A program made the position numbers and the translations under genes. From contig CM034109.1 in assembly GCA_019914945.1 (NCBI GenBank), positions 6,076,001 to 6,140,000 on the forward strand: a DNA stretch of 64,000 nt, given 5' to 3'. Position 1 is the first letter of the stretch. Every line of letters starts with the position of its first letter. This DNA comes from Typha latifolia (Eukaryota > Streptophyta > Magnoliopsida > Poales > Typhaceae). A model generated the notes under the pieces. It searched no databases, was not told the DNA's origin, and worked only from the letters and a program-made list of their open reading frames with translations. Positions 10,802 to 22,692 of the stretch are shown in pieces.

Positions 10802-13800
10802 CTGTCAGGGTAGTCCACAATGATCTCAAAAAGTTTGCCTACTCTCAGGTCCTGCAAAGTTTCATAAGCATAATACTCGAGTCGCAATTGCCACCTGACA
10901 AGACCTTCAGGAGGAATGCCAATCCCAGGGAAGCACGAAGGGTTTGAAGCCAAAGGTGACTTAAGACCAGATGAGCCACTCTCGTAGTCGAGTGAGTCCC
11001 CCAGATATGCCAAAAGAGCATGTAAAAACTGAAGAGGCACAGCCTGATAAATAAATTGACAGAATAAGGGCAAATATTTCAGTCACTTGCTCATCGTCAG
11101 GAAGTTAAAAAGTTATTCTTAAGTTGTGACATACAAGATTAAGCTTCTTCTTTTTTTTTGACTTTGCATCTACATAATATGCAGATAAGGAGAGTTGCTC
11201 AAACTAGTAAAATGTTGAAATAATTATTTGTACCCAAGTTCTTGTACTTGACTGGGTACTAGTGGTACAGCACGAAAGAAACTATTAAGCAACACATAAA
11301 TAGTAAAAATCAACTTAGAACAAATATCTCTGAATCACTCTCACCAAATGTCCCAAGATATGGAGTATACTAAATGGAGAAAAAAAAATAGAACTCCTGG
11401 GTACAGCTTTGGTCTACTTCTCAATCAGCAATCCAAATCAGACAAATAAACTGGGAACATCAAAAATTATGTCTGAGAAGTACCTGAATCCATGTCTTGA
11501 TATCTCCAAGAACAGGATTCCTGTAATCCTCACCAGCTAAGTCATGAACCTTGGACTGTTGTTGAGACAATTACATGTCAGATAAAGATGGCAAAGACTG
11601 GAGAACATAAGCATGCTCACAGGATCTCATATATGTTATAAATGAAGGCCTACAAACCTTTAAAAGCAAAAAAATTGCAGAGGCATAGGCATCTTCAGTC
11701 ATGGATGTAAAACCAAGACTCCTAAGATCACGAACAACCTTGCCGATGTTCTTAACCAAGTTGTTGCTTTTTGAAATAGCTGTTCCATGAGAACACATAT
11801 CAATATCCATATCACCATTCCCAGAGGAAATTATGTTCTGTTGTGTAGAATCATGAACATCTGTTGGAAAGTGATGTTCTTCTTCATGATCCCCACCCAT
11901 CATGGTATTTAGCTCCTCCAACTTTTTCCTAAAGTAGATTCGAAGTATCTCTGAAATAAAGGAACAATATATTGCCACTCAGGACTGATAGTAAAAAGAA
12001 ACTATAAAAAGGAGCCTGCAACTCAAATAAGAAAGTTATGTTTCCCACACTAATTCTCCATGCCAAATGAAAGGAAACACATGAAAATATAATATTGGAG
12101 CAGTCTTCAACTTGCACAACCACACATACTTGCACTGAATGCAGACAAAGGAACGTATAATATACACACAGCACAAATACACAGAAAACACTGATATACG
12201 CAGAACAACACAAAAATAGAATGAGGGTTGGTGACTAGGGGTGTAATTGAGTCGAATTAGCTAGCTATAGGTCAGGATAGAAATTACTCAAGATATTTTC
12301 TCAACAAAAAAGGGACTAGAAAAGAAGACCATTTTAATATCTGACAAATGACAAAAAAGAAACTGAATACATGATGCTTCATGGGGAAGGTCTTTTGCAG
12401 AAAACCTCCAGAAACAATAATATTGGATAGAATAAAATTTCATTGAAATGAAACATTTAGAGGTCATTGAAATGAGAAATAGTATAATTTGAAGAATGTC
12501 TAGAAAAACATAGCCAAAAGAATCATGGAAAATTAAGTTACAATGAGAAATAGTCACAGCAAAAAGCATGATTATATCAGCAATAAAGCTTTTCTACAGA
12601 AAAAAAAAATTTTAACTGACCAGGAAAATTCCAAGCTAGTGTTGAGAGAAGAACTGAAGATACCATTAACTGGTATCTGGACATCAGCGTTGAAACATAA
12701 TGTTCTGGTTTGGTCTTTCCTTCTGGAATGCCATCCTCATATGACTGTAAAGCATGAACAAGAATAAAAAGGCACTTCTCTTGATAACTCTTTTCCAAAC
12801 ATATTTCTTCAAGACATTTACTTAATAATTCCTCAGGCCAGTCCTCTTGAATCTGGAATAGCAATTTTGGGTAGCAATAAGTTAATAAGACCATTTTAGT
12901 CAAGTGGAAGAAAATGAAAGCTAGAATAGTGAAATAATAAATTTGGATTAAACATATATTTCTGGGACCTACCGCACTAAGTTTATTTTTAGCACAGTGA
13001 TAAGACGTTCATCGTTCAAGATTAATTAAGAGTAGTATAAATAAAATTGACATTCATATAGCATCATTTGTCAATAATATTGACTTGTTTAAAAAACTTG
13101 CACATGAATTTAGGTCAATGATGGCCGTGCCGACCGACACAGGGCATGTGTACCAACACGCGGCATGAGGAGTGCCGCATAGCACCCCTCCTAGCAATGA
13201 TTTGGTCGTCCTTGCCGTCACTACTTATCTTTGCCCTTTGTTGCTCGTCATTGAGCTTGTTTCACCGCTTGCCATCAACCTCATCGTCAAGCTTGCTTCG
13301 CCACTCTGGATCCGCAACAAAGTTTTCATTCAACCTGACTCAACCCAACCTATCCCTTCTTTCTCTCGAGCTAGGGCACCCGACGTGGGTGCAAGCAACG
13401 CTTTTATCATCGAGCTCAAGCATGCAAACGACGGACGACGACGAAGTCGGCGGCGAGTCTGACAACAAGGTCAATGGCGAGTTTGACAACGAGGTTGACG
13501 GCAAGCGATGAAAGGTGAAGATGAGTAGTCTCCCTCCTCTTTTTCCCTCCCTCTTTTGCGGCACATGCCGGCCGGTGATCAGCATGAGCTACTACAGGGA
13601 CAGCAATCCTTGACCTAGGTTTTATTAGGATTCACCCTAAAATTTGAACAAGTCAGTGCAGTTTTAACTTTGAAAATCCAAATCTCTTACAACTATAACC
13701 TGCACTTGAAAGATCCTAATTTTGAACATATCATTATGTCTAGATACTAGTAGCTTATGTTTTCTTTCCCTCATTTATTTAGAGCAGACAGCGCATGTAG

Positions 13801-16800
13801 CTTGACCATGAAAATTCTAGAGATTGTAAAGGATTAGCCAAGAGTTTGACATCTGTAATAGTCACTAACAAAATGATGCTTTGTCCTTTATTATGTTCAC
13901 ACATGCTTATAGCCTAAGTAATTCTTTCATTAGACACGATAATTTGTAATGTTTCATGAACATTGTGTAACTTCACTACCAGAAGGTCTTCAATAGTCAC
14001 ATTATGCAAAATATTCTGTCCTGATTATTTTCCTCCATTGCTCTTTGTTAACGTAATTACGTGAGACAGATATTAATTCTTTTTTCCGTTTGAGTTGATC
14101 ATGTAATGCTTTTGGATAGCACTATATAGCCCTTGAATCATTAGGACCATCCATGTACTTTATCCATTGATATGAATTCAGTCAATTTGACTATTTATGT
14201 GGCCACATAATCCAATATAATTCGTCTGACGGCTCAGCATAGATCTACCATAATAGGACATATTTCAGCCTTAACATTACCATTTTTCAACTACAATTTC
14301 CTTCTCTGCATAAGTTTCCAATGGAACAACAACACAAGAAGGCCTTAAGTCCATTTGGGCTGGCCTGCTACTAATCATTTATCCCACTTTGGGTGAGATT
14401 CCCTACTAAACCAAATGCCTGGATGCCTTCTAATTTCAACTGTAGGTGGTCAAATAAAGAACAAGAAGAAAATCACAATCACGCAGCATCAAAAAGATAT
14501 ATGTTTACATTGACTGGGCTACGTCCATAGAGATCCGCCGTCGATTTCACTATATTGAAATTGGAGAAGAGACTTACAAAGAGGAGGAATAATCCTCTTC
14601 ACTCACATCACAACCCTCTTCTCTTCTTTTCTCGCGAAACCCACATTTTTCTTCTTCTTGAAGTCTTCGTAGCCATGTCACTTAGAAACACTATTTTACA
14701 AGATGTGCGAACCGGGCTCTATTCTGTGCCCAAGAATTTTTTATTGCCATTTTCACTTGGAGCTGCTCATGTGACGTCTCCAACTTCTTCACATGCTTCA
14801 TGCTATCAACTAGTAACAGATGGCATGTAGGAAAGAGAGGTGGCATCAAACAAAAATGAGTTGGAGTTAAAGACTTAAATCGCTTTCACACATAACACAT
14901 TCTTTACTACCAAATCAATTTCAGCCTTCCCCTCCTTGAAGCACTTTCTACTTGAATGAAACCACTCCTTACAGGTCCCCTATATGGTCTTTGGACATGC
15001 CTAAGCAATATCAACCAATTATCATGCAACTTGTTCCCTATGGATGCTAACCCTAATTATGCTGAACACAATCAACTCTTATTCCATGTTGGTTAGTAGT
15101 CCCACTCATTTAGAGAAAAGAAAAAGGTGGAGCAGTTGAATATTGCAAACTCAAATTTAAATATACATATAATAAGATTATAGACATTTTACTTGGTGTT
15201 TCTTATTTAGGTTCACAAATAAGATATCAAATAATGTTCATCACTAAAAGAAGCATATACAAAATCTTAGGTCACTCTAGATTCTCAAACATAGATGAGA
15301 TCATAATGCTTTTATGGTTATGAATAAAAGAAAGCTGTTTTGCATTATACAAAGCAAGGAACAGGTACTTAAAGGGATACATAATTCCACAACAAAAGAA
15401 AGTATGAGCACAACTGAAAAAGAAAATATAACACGGCAAAAGCTTGCACTTTTCAGCATCTTCTGATTGAGAATATCTCAAGCCAAATCTAGATCTCAAG
15501 TCACTTAACTACTGTGAAGTTTGCATACTAGAGAAAAACAGACTTTTCAACATAGTCAGATAACGTACATGAAATTTAGCCCTCTCAAGTGTAGGAGCAT
15601 CACAGTAAGCATCAAATTGCTGCCAAAATGCCTTGACAGCATTCTTTTTGAATGTTTCCTGCACAACAAATGTAAGAGAATGGCTAAGGGATCATTTTCA
15701 TTTTCTTTTTCATGATTTTATTTCTAGTCAACGATCATCTTCAATAAATAGGAAGTATCTTTATAGAGAAAATATCCATATGACACATGAGATGAATACA
15801 AGATGATAACTTGTTCTAGTAAAGTAATTCCTGGATGAAGCATGATAATATATTACACAAAAAAGGCAACTCAACATCACCACATTAAGCGAAAGACGCT
15901 GACCAGAGAATTTGCTTACATTTGACTTTTTTCATTACATATATGTTCAAATAATCTGACTGGTAACTTCAGATTGTATATAGTATTCAGTATGCCTAGT
16001 ACAGCTTAAAGAACAGTTAATAACGTTCGTCCTCAGTTGTAACAGTTAACAAAGTATGCCGAGTGGCAGGCCACTAGCTGCACTTGCATAAGCATCCATA
16101 GTGAGAGAATATCCATAAGATGCAAATTCATCATAGTCGAATTTTGGTTGAACAGGAGGAAATTGACAAAGAAAATGTACAAGTTCCATCGTTCAAGCAT
16201 CCATTACGTCCGAATTAGGTTTGGATTTATCTTTTAGAGTTCATGTTAGGTTTACTTTTCAGAGTCCTAATTGAAATATGTTTATGAGTTGTTCTTAGCC
16301 CAAAGTGAGGGAGAGCATTAGAATATAAATATAAAAGCCCTCATTTTCTAATAGCTTAAGCTTTTAGAATAGTTAGTAAATTATCATAGCATCAAAGCGA
16401 AGGCCGTAAATTTGAATCCTATAAGCCCCATCTGTCATTTAAAATAAAAAAAATCTTCACCGATTTAAATCAAGTCCACTTCTTGAGTCCATCAAATGTC
16501 TCAACCCCAAAGTGAGGGAGAGTATTAAATATAAAATATTCAAAATTACTGTTTTCTAATAGTTTAATCTTAGAGTAGTTAGTGAATTATCAGGTATTCT
16601 TATAAAATTTAATATATGCCATTTGCACTACTTAAAGATCAAATAGTAACAAATGGTGTGGTTTTTCTAGCACAAATTCAAAGTTTAGGTGAAACTTTAA
16701 AGAGCATGGTTCTTGGAAACACATTTTTCCAATAATATTATAATTGTCACTACAGTATTTGAGCCTACAATAAGTTTAAAATGAGTTTTTTATATGAGGC

Positions 16801-19800
16801 CATGGACATATCTTATAAAATATATGTAATAGTATATTTTAAGTGGAAAGAAATAGATTAAGAGCTGGACAATTCAGTACTGCTAAGGTTGTTGTAGCTA
16901 TATCTCACAACAGTCCAATTGAATGATGATTCATTTATAAATGAGAAGAAGCACTAAATTTAACACCAATAGCAAAGACAATCTTAAACTGTCTTCATCG
17001 CAGTGTGAAAGAAAACTGGACTACTTTTTTCTTGATCCACACTAAAACACATAATCAATTGACAATAAAAAAAAATTGGAAAAGTTAATCTTCTGTTACT
17101 ACAAAATGAAATTAAAGGAGAAAAATTTAAGAAGGAAGCAGAAAATAATCAAATGATTGATTTAAATCATATTTTGATAAAGAAAATCCCTTGACTCTAT
17201 GAATCAGAAGTGGAAGTTATATTATTAGATGATAAAGATAATCAATAGTTAGATAAGGCATTAAGGGATAGTATAACTACCAGTATTAGCGATAACCCTA
17301 ATGATCATAATGATACACTTGATGGTGAGATCGTCATTTCTACATTTACTGAGGAAAGTCAAGCAGACATAGAGATTAAAAGCAAAGAAACTAAGTATGC
17401 ACATACATATCAATGACCTCGTTATGAAGATGTTGCTTCTTATAATTATGGTACATCGAGTATTTATTACTTAGAGTCATCACAAGATCCATATATTGAT
17501 TAATGTCCTCCTAGATATCCTCCTCATTATCCTCAGGCACGAAATTCACATATTGATTATTATCTTCCTCAAACAATAAAATGTATTTGATATGACTAGT
17601 ATGATACAATCACTTTTTGGAACACCAAGCACTAAACATCATTATTTACAAACTTATAGTGATTATGATGATGACGACCATAGGAATATATGATAGCGAG
17701 TTCAGTATTCATCAAAGTTTTGAGTAAGTATTTTTTTCAATTTTTAAACTTCATATATGAGTAACTATTATTTTCTTATTTTGTTGTCATTTTTCCTAAA
17801 GTTATAAAGTTTTTTTTGTATTTTTAAATAATATTTAGAATTTTATGTAGTTTTAAAAATTTTGATTTGGTATGGACGACATATATGATCAATATGTATC
17901 ATTTTTTTGGACAGCCAATCTCGATCTTGAGTTTCGGAACCTTGATTCAAACCCATGTACCTTGACAAATTAGAGGAATAGAAGCAACTTATTGGTGCAT
18001 AGGAAGGCAATCAAGGCAAGAATGGAAGATAATGGAGAAGCCACCTATCATTCTATTTTAGAATTCTTAAATAAGACTTCCAATCTTCATGATTTTCAAA
18101 CTTCACGGTTTCCATTGTTTACCAATTAAAATATTAAGTGAAAATCCATACTTTCTTTTCGTAAAGGAACTTCAAAAAGATGAAAATTTTCACAAAAAAT
18201 AAACTGATATATCACTAGCATTTTCTTCAAACAGTTGACAAGCATCACATTATTAAATGGATGCCTTATATCAGCATTTTCAGGTCTCTTTGAGTGACCC
18301 TTGGTTAATAATGGTTACAATCTTCTCAAATTGCAAGGCAACAAGGCCCTCAAGACTTCTCACAAGGTGGGATGGGCTTGAAAGTCAAAGAAGATTGCCA
18401 AGAAACCTCCAACTATATTATAGTTCTCGCAACCCACATTCTAGTAGGAATTCTACAACACTGATGGGTTCTACGCTACCAAAAGATAGGATTTGATACC
18501 AATGATAGGCTACGAAACGACTCCTTCAAAATCTAAATTTACTGTAGGAAGCAGTCCACGCAACCAAAGAAAAATATTCACCAAATATTCTCCCGTAGTC
18601 AAACAATTACAAAACCAAGTGGAATAGATTCGTAACTCCCTAATCTATAATTTTTGTATCTACGTCTTTTGCATATTCGAACTGCAAATGCGACGAAAAT
18701 ACGATATATTGCGGATGATGGTAGTGGTGACGGGTGGAGTGGAAATTAGGGTTATGAATGGTAATGGAGATGAGGGTGGATGAGTAGTGTTGTTTAAGTG
18801 ATTAAGACGAAGGGAAAGAAGTGATCGAGACCCAAAGAGGAGGAAGGACTCGATAGGCAAGGGAGATTAGAAATTAGGAGAGACCTTACCAACGATAGAG
18901 GTGGTAGGTTGGTGAAGAGGGAGAAGGGAGATTAGGGTAAAGATAATAGAGAGAAGATAGGAGACAAGAAATCAATACTCAAATAGCATAATGAATTTGG
19001 CTGTCATCCACACCTTTATAGAGGCTAGTCAACAAGCCCTAATAACAATAACTAACTCTAATCCTAGTGGAATCTCGCCAATCGCGTTCAAACACGCTCG
19101 ACTGCGTTCGAACGCACAAAAAGCATTCTCTGTATGTGCGAACGCGATGCAGGCGTTCGAACGCGCCCCACTGCGTTCAAACACGTATTTCGCGTTCTCT
19201 ATATTTGCGAACCTGATGCAAGCGTTCGCAAGGGCATTCAAACGCAACCCCTTCCGCGTTCAAACATGACCTACAGAAATTTTATTTTAATAAAAATAAA
19301 TAACTAATGCAATAAGAAAAAACTCTAACAAGGTGTATCAAACACTTTAGCTCACAAAATGGAGTGTCCCTCCAAATTCCCTTGGTGTCTCTCAAGGGCA
19401 AACTTGGTCACAATAAAGTTTAGGTCTTGGGGCATCCAAAACATTTTAATGGGTCAAAATTTGCATGGGCCCTGACACTCTGCTCACATGGCATCTCCTC
19501 CCTCGTCCAAAACCACTTCCTCCAATCCTTGTAATTGGATTTTGATTGATGCCCCAAACCTCTCCCCACTTGTAGATCTGGATTTTCCAATAGTGAATAA
19601 CTGAATCTAATGTTTATCAATTGTTTGTGGTGAATGCTCAAAGCCAAATATCATTTGATGTTTTTTTTGTGTATGTGTGCTTGTGTGAAAGTTTTGGTCT
19701 TGGTGAAGTTTCATCAAAAGAAGCAAGTTGGGTTCTTTTACTTGACAGCAGAAGGTGATAAAGAATGGAAATTTTGTAGATTGGAAGTAGCCACCTGTCT

Positions 19801-22625
19801 AAAGTTAGTCACACGAAGAGATGTTTAAGAATTTTGAGCTCAAATGAATAGGAGAGACTTTTCCTATTGGGTTCACCTACTCCCCTTATTTGCCATGTGA
19901 TGGAGACTTTCTAATTTAATCTCTCACTAAGTTGGAAAGTGGTATCAAGAATCACTCTTAAAGCTCTCAAGCTCTCTCTAAGAATATTGAATGATTGAAC
20001 TCAAAGTGTTTGTCCTTTTATTCGTCAGAAATTGGTCTTTTATAACCAATGGAAAGTCCTAAAAACAAGTTAAGAAGATAACAAACAAAAGATTAAACAA
20101 CATAATAAATAAATCCCATAAATTAAGGAGTTAGTTTTGATCATTACTTTCGCGACACCTTGATGTTTGACTCGTTTCCTTTGCGACACCTTACGCACTT
20201 AACTCATTCCCTTTGCAACACCTTGCGCACTTAACTCATTCCCCTCCCAGCACCTCACGCTCTTGATTTGTTCCCTTCTCAATACCTCATGCGTTTGACT
20301 CATTTAAGTCGGTTTTATTCCACTTGGGCATGCATGTATGTCATGGACTTGAATTCATGCATGCCATGCACTTTAGACGTGCACTTTAGACGTTGCATCT
20401 CCGTATGCACTTTCATCACTTGCATTAATCTTCTCTCTCCCAACAAAAATTGCCTCTAGCAAGTCGATGTGGTTGTATTGTTGGAGTACGCCCAAACTGA
20501 TTCGATTAAATTCATCCTCTTAGAACTATACAGAATCTAAAGGTGGTCGGTTCGTCCATTGGACAAGATACTTATAGTAGCCACCACGCCTAGTAGTTAC
20601 AAACCGGTGATCCATGATAGCATCAATTTCTTCCTGTTTGGTTTTTCCTTTTGGTACTCAAATCGCCGATTCAGCAGTTGGTGTTGAATCAAGGGGTCCT
20701 CTTTTATACTCAGTCAAGTCTTCAATATTGAAAACAGGGCTAATATTGTACTCTGATGGGAGGTCGACCACATAAGCACAGGAACCAAGTCGTTTGAGGA
20801 TTTTAAATAGCCCCGCCCTATGTGCTTGTAGCTTACCAAAACTTTCCGAGGAAAATCGCTCCGGGCACAAACTAATGAGGACGTAGTGCCCTCTTCAAAA
20901 CTTCTCTCCTTTTTGCCTTCATTAGCTTTCTTTGCATATCCTTCTATTGATGGCAATACGTTGGCGAACTTCTCTCCTTTTTGCCTTCACTAACTCAGGT
21001 TGGCGATGGAAGTGAATTGAGATCAAGGGGAGTACGAGGGTGAAATCCATGAATGACCTCAAAAGGGATGCACCCAGTAGTGTGATTGACAGAGTTACTA
21101 AATGCAAACTCGGCTTGCAGTATCACCAAATCTCAATTGGTTGCGTGATCATGAACTAGAAAGCATAGTAGATTTCCTATGCTCCAGTTTGTCACTTCCA
21201 TCTGCCCATCCGTTTGAAGGTGGAAGGATCAAAAAGACTAGTTTAGTCCCCATTTTGTTCCATAGAGTTTTCAAAAAATAACTCATAAATTTAACATCGG
21301 AGTCAAAGATGATTGACTTAGGAACACCATGAAGTCGAACAATTTCTTTCATAAACAATTCTGCCACCTTAGAAGCATCAAAGATCTTCCAACACGGATG
21401 AAATGAGCCATTTTTGAGAATCTGTCTAGAATCTTGCCTTTTGATAGTCTTTGGTAATCCCAAGACAAAGTCGACACTAACATCCAACCATGGCCGATTA
21501 GGTATTAGTAAAGGAGAGTAGAGTCCAACTTGTTGTTTACCCTTCATTAACCTGACAAATTCGACATCTTTCGACCACCGTGTGCACATCTCTTTGCAAC
21601 GTTGGCCAATAGAAGCGGTCTTTGACTAATGCCAAGATTTTTTCAAAGCCAAAGTGTTTAGCTAGTCCTCCACTATGAAGCTCCAAGATAATGAGTTAAT
21701 GTAATGAGCCCACTAGGACTCAAATTCTCGAATCTCGTAACAAGAATCCATCAATCAATGCAAGTGGTGAAAGTGAATATATGAGGTCCACGTCCAAAGT
21801 GCATGGCATGCATGGAGATGCAAGTATTGATAGCACGTCCAAAGTACATGGCATGCATGGATACAAGTCCATGGCATGTATGCATGTCCAAGTGGAATAA
21901 GGCCGACTTGAACAAGTCAAACGTACAAGATGTTTGGAAGGAAACGAATCAAAAGCGTGAGGTGTTAGGAGGAGAATGAGTCAAGGACGCAAGGTGTCAC
22001 AAAAGGAATGAGTTAAGCAGTGAGGTGTCGCAAAAGTGGCGAGTCAAAACTAACTCCTTAACTTATTGGATTTATTTAAGTTGTTTAATCTTTTGCTTGT
22101 TATTTTTTTAACTTATCTTTAGGACTTTTTATTGGCTATAAGAAGCCAACTTCTGATGAATAAAAAGACAAGCACTTTGAATTTAATCATCTAATATTCT
22201 TAGTGAGAATCTAAAAGCTTCGAGATTGATTCTCGAAACTCCGTTCCAACTTAGTGAGAGATGAAGTTAGAAAATCTTCACACCATGTTTGCTCACACAG
22301 CTCCCTTCCCACAACTAAGGGTCCTTCCTCCAATCCCTAGAGATATATTGTTGTGCAGGATTTTCAAGGTAACCATGTGGAGGAGTGAAGCCTAGCAGCC
22401 CTTGTTGAGTTGTTGAGGTGCTAGGGAGTTGTGTAAAGCTTCCATGGCCACTTAATTTGCTATAGGACATATCCACCTCAAGCTAGGGTGTTGGACAATC
22501 CGCAACCCACCATTTTTGAGTTTGGGTGCAGATTGTGTGAAATCTGAAGCTTTTGCGGACAGCCTACATTGTTTTTGGGGTAGTTCACCTATTTAACGTG
22601 GTTCCGAGTTTCGACTCATTGTGTG

Positions 22626-22692
<67 letters not shown>

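Noticed and set aside
16386..16440. Possible tRNA gene (GGCCGTAAATTTGAATCC looks like a B box)
   Set aside because: No cloverleaf can be formed. The context of paired short LTRs fits a primer-site relic of a TRIM better.
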